From Setophaga petechia (Eukaryota > Chordata > Aves > Passeriformes > Parulidae): 64,000 nt of DNA. The DNA lies in contig JANCRA010000007.1 of NCBI GenBank assembly GCA_024362935.1, positions 9,922,503 through 9,986,502 on the forward strand, written 5' to 3'. Below, piece by piece: positions 50,959-62,981 of this stretch. The position numbers were made by a program, and so were the translations under genes. Numbering within the stretch: the first letter of the stretch is position 1; every line of letters starts with the position of its first letter. The notes under the pieces are model-generated. The model saw only the letters and a list, made by a program, of their open reading frames with translations, did no database searches and had not been told where the DNA came from.

Positions 50959-53332
50959 TGAGTTAAAATTATTTACAAAAACCCAAAGACATACTTCATG
51001 AAACTGGTACAAACTATTTTTCCTGCCGTTGGCTTTTGCTCCAAAGATCACAGCTGAGAAATACTGTATAAAATAAAAATAGGATTGGATTCAGAAAAGT
51101 ACTCTACTGTTCTAATTTCCAATTGAGAGTATTTACACAAATATTTACAATGGAAAAAATGTTACTTTAAAACTTTAATTTGCAAGTTGACCTCAAGTAC
51201 CCTTTAATGCAGAGTTATTTGAGGGTCTAACACACAAAAATGCACTGCAGTTCACAGGGTGATTTCTCCCCCCACCCTCAAAAAAAAAATCTGCATTTGT
51301 CAGTGCTTGACAATTAGTTACATTTAAAAAAAACCTGTTAAACACTGAGGTAAATCAATTCCCAAACAATTACCAGTGTAACAAAGAAAGGTAGTTGTCC
51401 CTGCTTTCCCCTATCATCATATTTGCATCTTCTTTTCTCTTGCCATCTCCCCACATGAAACTACATAAGCAATTTGAAATCTCATTATAGAGGTGAAAAT
51501 CTCTAAAATCCAAAAACTAGATGGGCCAAATATTTAATAATTTTCTCCTGATGTAGATCATTTACACACACCTTTTCCCTCTCTCTCAATACTGTTTTGG
51601 TTTTTTTTGAAGAAGGGGAACACAACCTCAAAAACTTTTCTAAGTTACACTGATACACTAAGTTTTAGAAGGTGATGAGAGAAAATGCAAAAAAAAAAAA
51701 CCAACGTAAGATTTTTGCCGTTAATCAGTTACTTCCTTACAGAATTCCCAACAATCTGCATTATCAAAAATAGGAAGACATAGAAGGCAGCCACTGTATG
51801 TAAAAAATTTACAGCTGGCACTGATACAAAAGCACAAGTTCTTAACTTTATACACGGAGATAACACAAGATCTAAAAGCAGGTTAGATTTCCTGTTATTT
51901 CCCCCTCATTATACATAGAACTAATATTTTTATGGCTTCAAGTTTTACAAATTCAATGGAGTAACATGATGTAACTACCTATACAGGTATTTAAAAATGT
52001 CAACGAAGCAGATCGCAGAACAGTCTGCAAATATTCAAGACCACCTTAATAAAAATACTTAATAATCAATTCTGTTGGTCTGAATAGTGAGTGCAAGAAA
52101 AAAATTGTTTAAAAAGTCATGTATTTTCTGGGATTCTTTGTTCCACTTAAGTCCTCAAACACAATGCTTTGCTGTGAACTAAACCTCAGACTGAACAAAA
52201 TCTTAGCTATATCAGCAATTTAAGGCTTTGTGTTGTATGCATTTCAACTCTGTCATACTACAGAAGGATGAGATAGAAAGATTATGTCAGCTGGAAACAA
52301 TAATCCCCATTGGTGTTTTAGCTTCTTTAAAATTATTCCCCCTAAAGCATCCAAATTCATTGTATTCAACATTATAAAACACACCTTGAGTTCTTCCTTG
52401 AAACAAATTAAAACAGCATTTCAAAGTTTTTGCTTATCGGAAGTGTAAACTACCCTGCAAGTGAGTGTTTTTTAAATCTTTTTTTTTTCTTTCTTTATTT
52501 CATTTGCATTTTAACAGGGCACAACTTTTTACAGTCACTATTCCTCTAGTGGATAACATCCCTCAATGGCTTCATGTGTTTATGGGTCTGCATGCTCTTG
52601 GAACTACAAAGCGTTATGGTCTAGGAGGTTACAGTACGTGGGCCATGGGAGTTTTAGAACTGAGAAATAGTTCAACAACCTAATTTCAATCAAAACAGTA
52701 TAAAAAATAAACTATCCAATCCTCGCCTCTTTGGATTCCAACAAATTTTAAATATAGACAGTAGTTAAAATCACAAAAGTATTTAAAAATTTGTATTTTA
52801 TGATTTTGGAATCATCTAGTAATAAAAAAAGCAGGAGCAAATTAAAGTCAAATAGGAGCGGTGCTGCTGTCCAGAACTTCTTTATTAGAACATTTGTTTG
52901 ATACCTCAGTAGCTAAGCTGCCTTTGCACCTGGCTGGCATGAAACAGTGGCTCAACAGTAAACAGCAGTTGCACTATCAGCAGCAAGTTTTTCCCCTTGA
53001 AACTTGTCACGAACAAAGCAAGAAAAAAGATAGGGAGGGTAAACCCTGCCAAAAATATTTAAATACTGCACTGCATCATAAACAGCAAGGTTTCTTTATT
53101 TACTTTCCTCAGAACCTTTTTCCCTTCATTTTTGATAGTTGCAGATTGATGTAGTAACTGTCTTTTAGAAAATGCTGAATGCATGGTTAAGAGACCAGGT
53201 AGCCTTAAAAATCCGAACACGAATGACACAGATGAATGCTCTTGGTATATCCTTCAAGGACTTCTTTCATGACTTCTTCTTTTGTCTAAGGGTAGCTCCA
53301 GCATTAGAGTGCCTGCAGCGGAAGTTAAGTAT
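50930..53332 (-). other. WAPL: WAPL 3' untranslated region (end inferred)
   Basis: About 2.4 kb of AT-rich sequence follows the WAPL stop with no supportable coding frame. Several AATAAA signals occur on the minus strand. The distal one at 50953-50958 is followed by a U/GU-rich stretch (CTTGTCTTTT), the arrangement expected at a cleavage site, so I place the end near 50.93 kb. A length of 2-2.5 kb suits a vertebrate WAPL transcript. No CR1 or LTR piece is seen inside. The exact end is inferred from motifs alone. Confidence 0.6.
52881..53100 (-). terminator. Possible proximal WAPL poly(A) signals
   Basis: Minus-strand AATAAA hexamers at 53095-53100 and 52881-52886 would give 3' UTRs of only about 250 or 470 nt if used. 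A further one at 52494-52499 is embedded in an A-rich tract. These are candidates for alternative polyadenylation; the sequence does not show whether they are used. Confidence 0.3.
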
Positions 53333-53398
53333 CTAGCAGTGTTCCAAGTATTCAATCACCCTAGAGATAGATTTCTGGCCTGTTGTTCCAACAGCACA
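53333..53398 (-). CDS. WAPL: WAPL last coding exon, [21 protein letters not shown], stop TAG
   Basis: The coding part is 66 nt: 21 codons from CAVGTTGQ to IEYLEHC, then TAG at 53335-53333. The acceptor is ATTTGCAG. EYLEHC is the C-terminus I recall for vertebrate WAPL, so the stop is taken as authentic. The exon continues into the 3' UTR. Confidence 0.98.
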   Translation of the reverse strand, partial: CAVGTTGQKSISRVIEYLEHC

Positions 53399-56300
53399 CT
53401 GCAAATGCAATAGAAAACACAAGTAACAAACAAGCATTTGTAGCACCACCTTCAAATATCTGAGAGCTATTCTATTTTCAGAATTTTACTATTTACAATT
53501 ATGCATCAGTAAAAGCAACTAGGTTCAGACAGCTAATTCAGAAAAATCTTCCTGGCCAATCACAACATAATGACAGACAAAATTATGACAGACAAATGGC
53601 CTTTCAGTATTAAAAAACAATATCATCATGTGCTCTTATGAAGACACAAACTGAAAAATGTTAATGCTTCTAAAAAGGCATGAAATATTAACAGAAAACA
53701 AAACTATAAAAATATCTACAAATATAAATTTGAAATATGCATTACTTACAGTAAGGTTCATAAAACTGAGAAATTTTTTGAGCATTTCCGTCATTATCGA
53801 GAAGTCCCCTTCAGGTAAGTACTCCCTCACAGTAGTCACATTGATCTAAGAAATAAAACAATCTTATTTGGGAAACATTTTTCTGACACAGAACTATAAT
53901 GTGCTGCATGTGAGATGCACTAAGACAAGTATATTCACAGCATAAAGATGGCTCCTGCTGCCATCTTTATGATTTAAATTTCTTTTAAGCAATACTCGTA
54001 GCTTCACTGTGTTTCTCTTTTTAGAAAACAATTGCTTAAATAAATTTTTATTATTGGTTTGTTGAAGCTTTAAAAAAAATAAAAAAAGAAAAAAAACAGA
54101 CAATCAGACATTCTTAGGACCTACAAGATTATCAAGCCACCAGATCACTCCCTGATAGGGGGAGGCTCTCCCTTTGCAACTGTGAAGGACTGAGAATTAC
54201 TGATCTCAGTGTCAGTCTCACTCAGAACACTAAAACTGCTATGGACACTGATCAGTCCAAGGACACAGGACATCACCTTAAAGGCCATTTCTGCACCATG
54301 CTAAAGTCAGACAAGCCTCAAGGCAGGTCTGAGCTCATTTGCATGTGAACACATTTTTGATAGGAGAGTTTACTGAGTTCTCAGCTATTGGAGTTCCATA
54401 TTTTTAACTTCAGCTTTCTATTCTATATTTCCAATCCGAGACAATTTTTTTATAATAGGGACCTACACAAGTTCATCTGATTTCAATGGAAGAAAAAACT
54501 AAAGCAGACTGGAAAAGAATAAATAAGTCTGATGGCAACTTGCTTACTAAAACTACTGAGAAAGAACAGGCTTAGCCAATTTTCCTCTGCCTTTCCAAAG
54601 GAAATTCTTTTGCTGGCTACAAGGAAGGGGAGAGAGGTAAAAGAGGTCAAATATTCAATTCCAACTGTTTTTGATAAACACAGTGATGTTCAAAAAATTT
54701 GTTTTGGCTGGAATAACTCTGGCAACTCTTCCCAAAGCTGTATACACCAGTGTAGCTTCACTAACGTATTGCTCACACTGAAGCCAAATTTAATAAACCC
54801 CTTTCCATACAAATTATCACTTCATTAAACATTATACTGGACTTAAGATCAACTTATTCTCTTACTGGACTCTCCTGGCAGAGACAGCCTAGAAGCAATG
54901 CTGTGTATGAGGCCACAATGCAGTCTTCCATGTGCTTCCCAGCATGCTGAAGAGCTGTAAAAGAGACAACAGTCTATTGTATTCTCTAAGCAGCTGGTAT
55001 CTTTTACTGCTGCAAATACAATCCCTCATTATCACTTTCCAGAATGCTTTTTCCTCAAACAAAAGGAGCTTTTGGACTGAGATTTCAGAGATCAGGAAAC
55101 ACCACACTTACTGACTCAGCAGCAAATTCTTGACAAGAAAAACGGTCTTCATTCAGTTTCAACTCATTCTGCTGCACAGTATTTTGTCATTTGCCATTTC
55201 AATGTGCAAGCTGTATGCTGAACACCCCTAACTACCAATCCAAATGTTTCATGTGATACTATATGCCTCTAAAACTTCCCTCAAAGTAGTTTATTGTGTT
55301 AAGGATAATATTTTCTGCTGATGACTCAGCATTTTGGAGCTACAAAAAGGAGGAAGGATATAAAGCAAGCTTGCAGAAGGTAATATACCACACCTATTAA
55401 CACAAGATGAAAACACAATTAAAAGTCATACACTGTATCTACTATCAGAAGATGAAACAAGAAGGAATGATGCTTCAGATCCATTTTCCAGAAACAAACT
55501 ATCTAACAGGTCAGAGATATTTAAACTCCTGGAACAAACTACCAAAGATGCAGTACATCAATGCACTACACAGGCACTTCAGACACCACTGATGAAAGGA
55601 AAAGATAGACACAAAGCAGAGGGGGACAGAAGAAGCAAACAGCGAGAGGAGGGGAAAACACCCCAACTCCTAACGTAGCTTGAAACAAGAACGCTGAGAA
55701 ACAAAATTAAGGCAGGTAACTTTCAAGGACTGTTCCAGAAGAACGAGGTATCAGCCTAAAAGCCATCCTTTCCAGAATATTTTGTACATAAGAGTGTCCC
55801 AAAAAGGTCTGGGGTTTTTTTTTTCTGTTTCTTTTTGGCTTTATTTCATTTGTTTGTTTGTTTGTTTTTTAAGAAACAGGTAATAGTTAAAAGAAGCATA
55901 ACAGCTTCTAGTTCTCACGTTTCAGATCTGAATGGCTCCTACTTATGCAGCAGTTTCATCTGGGATACACTGAGCAAATCTCAGCCCTAGAGCCTGGATG
56001 TAGAGAGGAAGCAGAGGACAAGGAGGGATTTTATGTGATCACATTGCTTCTGGGCTCATCACGGCCAGACAACGTACCTTTATTAAGATCAAGTTCTTCA
56101 TCATCTTCTTCCTTCTTATCCTTCTCCTCAGTACTGTCTGACTTCTCTGTGGAGACCCACTGGATCTCCCCACTGGTCTCCTGCCATTCCCCACTCTTAT
56201 CATGCTGAGCTGTGGGAGCTTCTTTAATCAGCTCGTCCGTCTGGCTCTCGGCCAGCTGTGCCGCTCGCTCACACTCCAGGAACAGCTGATGTGGGCAATT

Positions 56301-59300
56301 CCAGGAGAATTTCCATTAGAAATTAACCCCAAACACATTGACTTCATACTTCTATTTCCTGTTCACAATTTACCCCTTAATACAATTAGCCTTCAATACT
56401 TTTTTTAACAATAGGCTTTTCTTCCTCAAAGGAAAATACAATCTGGCCCAACACCAGCGCTGTGCTCCACAGCAAGATCTCCCTGCCTGGTGCTGAACCG
56501 CCTGACAGGCTCCTCTTGGGCATCCTAAATGTTTAATCACTTTCCTTCAGACATGGCAGCAAGACTAAAAGCTGCCATAATTTCCTGTCCATTTTTGTTC
56601 TCTACTAATTTTCCTTTTCTTCTTAAGCTAACTATTCCCTCTTGGCTTTCTTAGAGCAAAAACATGAGGGAGTCATTTAAAATGACTTAGCAAAGAATGT
56701 GAATGAACCAGGAATCCCATATTAGACACTTATTTCTTGTTAATTATTTCCTATACCAGACAACCAGTTTGAAATACTGGTTTGTCAAGCTACATATATT
56801 AAAATATTTAGTATTATAATTTTCAACTTTTTTTTGTCTGCTACTGGACAGTTATTTCACAAAGTGAAATATAACTGCTAAAAGTTTCCATAAAATTAAC
56901 TCCATTGATACAAGACATCCGTGATTTCCTTTCAATTTTTTTCATTTTAGTTTGCATGATGAAACTAATTTACCAAAATTATTGGTTGATTTCTTTTTTT
57001 CAATAATTTTAAAAAATTTCTTCATTTTATTGGTGGACTTATTTTTTTCTTACAGTCAATTTAATAATGTTGTTTCACATCCCTAATCATTACATCTGTA
57101 TTTTATCGCTTTTTATAAAGGATGATCTTGTTTTTTAAATTAAAGTTGCAAAGTCCCAAACACATGGCACTTTAAAAAAATTATGGAAGCGAAGTACATA
57201 AGAGAAAAGTAGCTTACAGTTGGTTTAAAACAAAAGTCAAAGTAAATATTCAAGGAACAATAAAACTAGAAATAAATTATATGGGAACAAAAGAGTTTTA
57301 CTGGACGTCTGTAAAGCACTGTCTTTTACAGGAAGCTGTTTCTGTAATGGACAGCACTGCAGAAGTCAGGGCTGTGAGCAGCAATCTTCCCCCTACCCTG
57401 CTCCACTCCTCAAAATGCCAAACAGAAAAACTGACACATTTTCATTGCTGAGTTCTCCCTTCCTCCTGACAGTCTGATAATGAGAAATGGGAACTACTTC
57501 AGGACAAACACTTCTCACCTGCACTAAAGCCTGAACAGCATCAATCTGTCCAGTTATCTTCAGGCTTTCGTCTCCTTCGCCCGCACACAAGGAGTCAAAA
57601 GAACACGATGTCTCCATATTGACAAGGCAGTGCCTGTTCCGGGCACTGTACTCCACGAGATTGATCAACAGACCCAATCCCTGCAAAATTGGACAGTCAG
57701 AAAGGATTACACACATTGGAAAAAAGATAATTTAGCAAAAATCATCTATTTAGATAAACATCTTTGTCCTTATCTTTCTGAGAATACACAACCTATGAAA
57801 CAGTCTGACAAACAGGGGGATCAGGATTTAAAGAAATACAAGACAGAACAGAGATCCCCGATCCCCGTACAGGAGAACTTTTATGCACGAATCTCTGTTT
57901 TTTCCAATTCTGAACATGAAAACAGTTTTGGAGCTGAGAATTCCTTTACAGAGGTTAGGGATTCAGGTGTCCAACCCTGAGCTTATGTTCATAAGAGATC
58001 CTTCACATACACAATTTCAGTGTTGCTATTAGGCCCCTCTGACCCATTTTATATAAGCTGAGGTGAATCTGACAAAGCTTTGAACTTAAATAATGATATC
58101 AACCATATTTCCAAAACTGAAAAGATGATTGAAAATTATTAATTCACATACTTATTTAGCAAAATCTCTTTGTTCATCAAGCAGTGCATTTTTCCCCACC
58201 AAAGGGAAAAAACCCTCAAACCCACCAAATCCTTACAAAAACTTTAAGTACCTCACTTTAGGTACATATACGGTCACTGAAAACTGTAGGGGAAAGAATT
58301 CCTTAATGAGGACCCAGAGCAGCTCAATGCACAAGGAGGCAAATCATTTTGATATGAGAAGCACAGAACTTACCAGCACACGAATATCAAATCTCTGTTC
58401 TTGAGGTAGGAACTTGGGAACCTGAAGCACACAATTCATTGCTGTGCCTATCAGACCATCTTGTTCACCTGTTTTTGTACTACCCCATTCTGCAAACAAA
58501 GAGTTCAGAGGCTCAATAGTGAACACTATTTACAATATTGAAAACTATTCACATTCATAATGGTAAGCAGCCTAATAAAAACCTTTTGGCTCTAATGACA
58601 AACCAGCCTCTCTCAGCCCAAGCCCTCATCTGCAATTCCTCACCCAGCTTGCAAAGACAAGTTACTGAGGGCTGCAAGCAAACATCTACCATGGATAACT
58701 GTTTTATAGCACTGGACTTGAAAAACCATCATCAATACAAAATATATTTACACTAATGGTTTATTTGACACCTCAGCACAGAATATGCAAACAATTTGTT
58801 GTCTTACCATTATCATTTGTCAGGTTGAGCAAGACCCCAATGATGGCCCTCATACAGTCTTCCACGGCTTTACCCACGTGGTTAGTTACATTCTGGTGAG
58901 GCACAGACTTATTGTCTGGTAAACAGATACTGTCTTCAGCACGATTATATCGCTGGATTAACTCCTCACAATGCTGAAGGGCTCTGCAGGGAGATGGGGC
59001 AGAACAAAATTATCTTCACAACATACAGAGCATTCCACCTGTAGACTTGTTTCACAGGGAAAAAACCCTGAAACAGAGCTTCATGCAGAATTTTTCTGAT
59101 ACCCAGTCTGTAGGGACAGATAATAAACTTATCACCTGCAGAATCTTTTATAAGCTCAACTGAAAATTGTGTAAACAAAAACCGGGAAATCTTAGCGTGT
59201 TATCAGCTTGGTATTTCAAGAGCAAGTTAATTTTCCTTCCCAGCTTCATCACATATCTTTTGTAAGATCATCTCCTGTTCCTACAAACCCAGCCTCTCAT

Positions 59301-62300
59301 ATCCTCTGGCACAACATGATTCTGACAGTGTTACCAGAATGTTCTCTTGTTCTCTTCTCAGAAGTACTTCCACTCAGTAAGAAATGACACATGACTTCCC
59401 AGCAGTAATATTCTAATCTTGTAACACTAATGGACCACAGGCATGACTTTACTGCATAACATTAATTTCATGTTAAACCACCACACTGATTTCAGTTACA
59501 AACAAAACCAGAAATGTCAAAAATATATGCTGGTTTAAGTAACACATTAAACTGCGGTTTGCTTGATTTTAATTTAAAGAATACTCCAAATATCTAACCT
59601 ATAACCATGAAATCATGTTTCCAATGAGGTCTGCAGAGCCAAACTTTTGGCTTTATTTGTTCTGTTATGAAGAGCAATACAAGGGGCAGACAGGCTCTGC
59701 CAGCCAACTGAGACCTCACCCAGATTGATAAATGGGTTAGAGGTGTTCGTACAAGAATCTCTGCCAGGGAGAAATGCCAAGAACAAGATTTCACTATTTT
59801 AATTCTTAGTTACACTGTCAATTCTGCTATGCTCCATTCCAGTAAACACTTAAGCATAACAAAAGCACAGTAAATAAATGTCACTTCAGCCTCTTCTGTG
59901 TTCCTTCTTAGTAGAGCAGGAGTTGAATCCACAGCCTGCAGCTTCTACAGACCCAACAGTAGCAGCTGTACACATAGTGCTCAGTACTAGTAGTACTCAG
60001 GTAGTTGCCCAAACCACCATCTACATGAACTTTATCCAATGAAAAAGCAACAGTGGAAATTTTGGCATTATTCACGCCTAGAATCTTCTGGTATAAAGCA
60101 TTTCCTTTCATGTGAAGTTTTTTGCAAAACTGGGGTTTTTAGGGATTTTTTTCTCCAACTTACTTAGCTGAGGAGACTATGAGCTGAGAGTCTTTGTATG
60201 CTATCAGATAGCTCTGATTTTCTGGATTATGCACAGTTACCTAAAGAGAGAAGGAGAAAGCAGTATTAAAAATAAGGAAGTTTTTACCCCTGAAAGAGAA
60301 GCATTCCCTTTTACTACTACTATACTTTATTCAGCTCCACATTTCTTGGCTATTATCCAGTGGAAACTTTCACTTCTCATTTTTCAGTATTTCCTTGGAG
60401 TTTCATCTCTAAATAACTGTGGCACTGAAGATAAAACCATCTTCCCTGATGAAGTACAGAAACATGCAGTAAAATGTTTTGCCACAGCAGAACCCTGAAT
60501 CCACACTTGGGACTACAGTATCCAAGTGTGTATAGAGAACACAATCATATATGTGGCATTTTAAGGACTTGACATCAAATCCACTTCAGAGAGCTTATTA
60601 TGCATCCAACCATAACACACAAGGTTTTCCTTGATTCCCTTGACTGAAATTTCAAGTCAATTTTCAGAAGCAACAGAAGTTCTTTTCTTGGACTTGCATG
60701 CTTTGGCATGTTTTGAATTCTGTCATCTCTCCCAAGTTTCTAGGGATCTTACTACATCACAAACACCCATAAGTCCAAATTTGAATTTTCTAACACTAGA
60801 CAAGGCTCTTCCACTCTTGCTTCGGAATTCCATCTATTGAATATAAAAGCAGAAAATGACTCTGATTTTTTTTCCTCACTGCTGAGAGGAAGGGTAAAGA
60901 GAATTTTTAAGACACCCTTCAACAATTGTTCATGTTTCTCAGTTTTTAGCTTGCATTTACACTATCTTTAAGTCTTTCTACTTTAGTGAAGAAAATAAGC
61001 AACCACTGTAGCTATTTGACCTCTAATTTGGGTTTAAGATATTGAGCAAGATTCATTGACCTGTACTGTGATCCCAAATGTTTGCTGATGTGTGGAGATG
61101 TGTTGCTAAAACATAATAAGGCTCTTCTGCTTCCTCAGGGCATCACAACAGAAACAGAGTAACACCAGTAACAAACACCAAACTCAGTGAAGGCTTTGCA
61201 GAGAAACACACACACACCATTCCTGTCAAGCAAACTCTACCAAAGTATCACGTATTTTGATTTTCTTACAAGTTCTCAAAGAAATATTTACCATCTGCAT
61301 TTACCCACTCAACTGATGACAGGACTCGTTTGCCCTTCAGGACAATTTTCTCTTTCAGCAGCTCCCCAGCTGATGGCTCAAAGTAGCAACTCTTAACATT
61401 GATTTATTGCTTCTAAGAAAATCCCACTTCTATAATGATCAGTTATTACTAGACACACATTGGAGAGTCAAAACTCATGCCTTGAAAACAACATCCATAA
61501 ACAGCAGCTTTTTATAGGAACTTAAGAAAAAGTATCATGTTATATTTAGTTATTTTTAACAAAAATAATACTGGAATGCAGTACACACATACAGAATAGC
61601 AAATTAAATTTTCAAACACTACAGAAACACTGATAAGCAGCAGAAAGTTAGTATGGTCTATAAAAAAATAAAAATCAACCTTACAGAGCTATAATGTGAC
61701 TATACACTGAAAGAAGGTAAACCAGACCTGCTTAAGAAGCAGCTCTCAGAAATCTGCTCATACTCACACTTTCCAAGACCCGTAAACATCTCTCTGCACC
61801 CCATAAGGAAGCAACCAACTTCTCTTCATTTTCATCACTGCTTAGGTGATCCACACATTCTTTAACTAAACACAAAAAGAAGTTGTTTTCCTCCATAAGT
61901 AAGAGGTCTCCAAAAGCCAGGTGTACAAAATAAGCAGCTACTCAAGAGTTGTTATCAACCTTGCTTTACACTTGGCACACCTCTAATGGCAGGAAATAAT
62001 CATGAAGACATGATCAGCACTCCAAAACTTTTCATTTCTCCAAGTAAATAAAAAAACAAGCCATACAACATCGTCCTTACAAGTTTGACATTGTTGTTAC
62101 AAATTACCTAACCATATATATTATTTTCACCTGCTAATAAGTGTCGAGCACATGACTATGTTCCTTAACTCTAAGGGAGTCTTTTGGAATAGGAATGAGA
62201 CAGGACAAGCACACATTTCCCAGACTTTACAATTCTGAAACAATAACTTGAAACTGTGCTCAAATTGAATACTTCCATCTCTCCAGTCCTTTCTTTGTTC

Positions 62301-62981
62301 TCCCACTGCTTATTCAAGACCAAGCTTTATTCAGGTCAAGAACTCATTTAGAAATGTCCCTTTTCCTAACTAGGAGATTCTGATCAAAAACTCACTAACT
62401 GAGGCATATCTTTGAACCTTCCCCCCCCCCCCACCCCCCCCACCCCCAATTTCTTCTTGAAGGGTTTACTTCCTTTGGTATATTTAGTTTAAAAATATCT
62501 GGTCTGAAAATAATTCTAGGAGACTAATTAAATGAGATTCAACTATAGAATGAGGGTGCTGTACAGAGATATGTAACAGCATTCTGTCCAAGCTTAAGCC
62601 ATTTTTATTCTCATACGTTGTAATGCACCACTCTACACATTCTGTTTAACATGAAAACTACTTCCAATCTCGCCTGACTGAAATTAAGATTAAGATCACT
62701 AATATTTCTCAGTTACTTGGTATTGAATTGTGTATTTTATTTTTAACACTGCTTAGAAAAATACATAATATTTCTATTTTTAACCACAGGAAATGAACTT
62801 TACAAAAAACAAACATTTATTACAATTCATTATTTTCTTCATGCTGTCAAAGCAGCATCCCCACTATACCTTTATCTACAATATGATCCAGACCACCCAG
62901 AAGTCGCAGTTCTTCTTTAAACCAGTCCCCAGCTCGCTTTGAGGTGAGAGACAGTAACGTCTCCATTGCCAAATGCCCAGT
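53333..62981 (-). CDS. WAPL: WAPL, cohesin release factor: C-terminal third, ten exons, partial gene
   Basis: WAPL opens the cohesin ring with PDS5 and so removes cohesin from chromatin in interphase and prophase; it acts in the nucleus. Ten minus-strand exons join in frame: 62981-62870, 61865-61768, 60240-60164, 58983-58808, 58489-58374, 57680-57519, 56285-56078, 54954-54866, 53845-53750 and 53398-53333. The total is 1200 nt, giving 399 residues and a TAG stop. All introns are GT-AG and every phase matches its neighbour. Signature stretches are [60 protein letters not shown] and the end [10 protein letters not shown], which I recognise as vertebrate WAPL. Human WAPL is about 1190 residues, so this is roughly residues 792 onward, inside the conserved C-terminal WAPL domain of helical repeats. 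The start codon, the PDS5- and cohesin-binding N-terminal motifs and the promoter lie beyond the right edge. No frameshift or internal stop is seen, so the gene looks intact. Confidence 0.97.
53750..53845 (-). CDS. WAPL: WAPL exon (9th in window), [18 protein letters not shown]
   Basis: This is 96 nt, exactly 32 codons, phase 0 at both ends. It runs from [13 protein letters not shown] to [10 protein letters not shown]. The acceptor is a short TTTCTTAG and the donor a perfect GTAAGT. A perfect 12-bp inverted repeat (53941-53971) lies about 95 nt upstream in the preceding intron. Confidence 0.98.
53941..53971. repeat. Perfect inverted repeat, 12-bp arms, 7-nt loop
   Basis: The arms CATAAAGATGGC and GCCATCTTTATG are exact reverse complements separated by TCCTGCT. 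The repeat lies in a WAPL intron about 95 nt upstream of the exon starting at 53845. Each arm contains AAGATGGC, the core of YY1-type sites, in opposite orientation. It could fold in DNA or in the nascent RNA. Confidence 0.85.
54866..54954 (-). CDS. WAPL: WAPL exon (8th in window), [19 protein letters not shown]
   Basis: This is 89 nt. Two bases complete the split alanine, followed by 29 codons [11 protein letters not shown] to CLCQESP. The acceptor is TTACAG and the donor GTAAGAG; it ends in phase 0. It encodes one helical pair near the C-terminus of the WAPL domain. Confidence 0.97.
56078..56285 (-). CDS. WAPL: WAPL exon (7th in window), acidic/lysine-rich segment
   Basis: This is 208 nt: 69 codons plus one base of a split alanine. 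It begins [14 protein letters not shown], contains [18 protein letters not shown] and ends in the charged run [19 protein letters not shown]. The acceptor is preceded by a poor pyrimidine tract (CCCACATCAG); the donor is GTACGTT. The charged run is probably a flexible loop between helical repeats; that is inferred from composition. Confidence 0.96.
57519..57680 (-). CDS. WAPL: WAPL exon (6th in window), [19 protein letters not shown]
   Basis: This is 162 nt, exactly 54 codons, phase 0 at both ends, so skipping it would keep the frame. It begins [16 protein letters not shown], holds the METSCSF segment and ends AVQALVQ. The acceptor is TTTTGCAG and the donor [24 protein letters not shown] is one of the most conserved WAPL stretches. 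Confidence 0.97.
58374..58489 (-). CDS. WAPL: WAPL exon (5th in window), [19 protein letters not shown]
   Basis: This is 116 nt. Two bases complete the split glutamate, then 38 codons run from [14 protein letters not shown] to RFDIRVL. The acceptor is TTTGCAG and the donor is a perfect GTAAGT. The intron before it is the shortest here, 318 nt. It ends in phase 0 and joins directly to GLGLLINL of the next exon. Confidence 0.97.
58808..58983 (-). CDS. WAPL: WAPL exon (4th in window), [18 protein letters not shown]
   Basis: This is 176 nt. Its first base completes the lysine codon, then come 58 codons running from [10 protein letters not shown] through [20 protein letters not shown] to NDN, plus one base of the next glutamate. 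The acceptor is CCCTGCAG and the donor GTAAGAC. It encodes a conserved helical segment of the WAPL domain. Confidence 0.96.
60164..60240 (-). CDS. WAPL: WAPL exon (3rd in window), [19 protein letters not shown]
   Basis: This is 77 nt: 25 codons beginning VTVHNPENQ, plus the first two bases of a lysine codon. The acceptor is CTTTAG and the donor GTAAGTT. It is too short to show as a long open frame and was placed by protein similarity to WAPL and by phase. Confidence 0.96.
61768..61865 (-). CDS. WAPL: WAPL exon (2nd in window), KECVDHLSS...LRVLES
   Basis: This is 98 nt. Its first two bases complete the valine codon begun in the previous exon, followed by 32 codons including [20 protein letters not shown]. 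The acceptor is TGTTTAG and the donor GTGAGTA; it ends in phase 0. A 1.0 kb intron with a long G/C homopolymer run precedes it. Confidence 0.96.
62421..62448 (-). repeat. Homopolymer C tract, G-rich in the WAPL transcript
   Basis: The plus strand carries runs of C (about 12, 8 and 5) separated by single A residues. In the WAPL pre-mRNA this reads as three long G runs, with potential for G-quadruplex formation. It lies in the 1.0 kb intron between the first two visible exons, about 560 nt from the downstream acceptor. Run length may be polymorphic or affected by sequencing error. Confidence 0.85.
62870..62981 (-). CDS. WAPL: WAPL exon (1st in window), starts [10 protein letters not shown]
   Basis: This is 112 nt: 37 codons plus the first base of a split valine codon. 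It reads [18 protein letters not shown] and ends GGLDHIVDK. The acceptor is a good pyrimidine tract ending TTTCAG. The donor GTATAG departs from the usual GTRAGT and is the weakest in this part of the gene. The exon belongs to the WAPL C-terminal domain. Confidence 0.95.
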
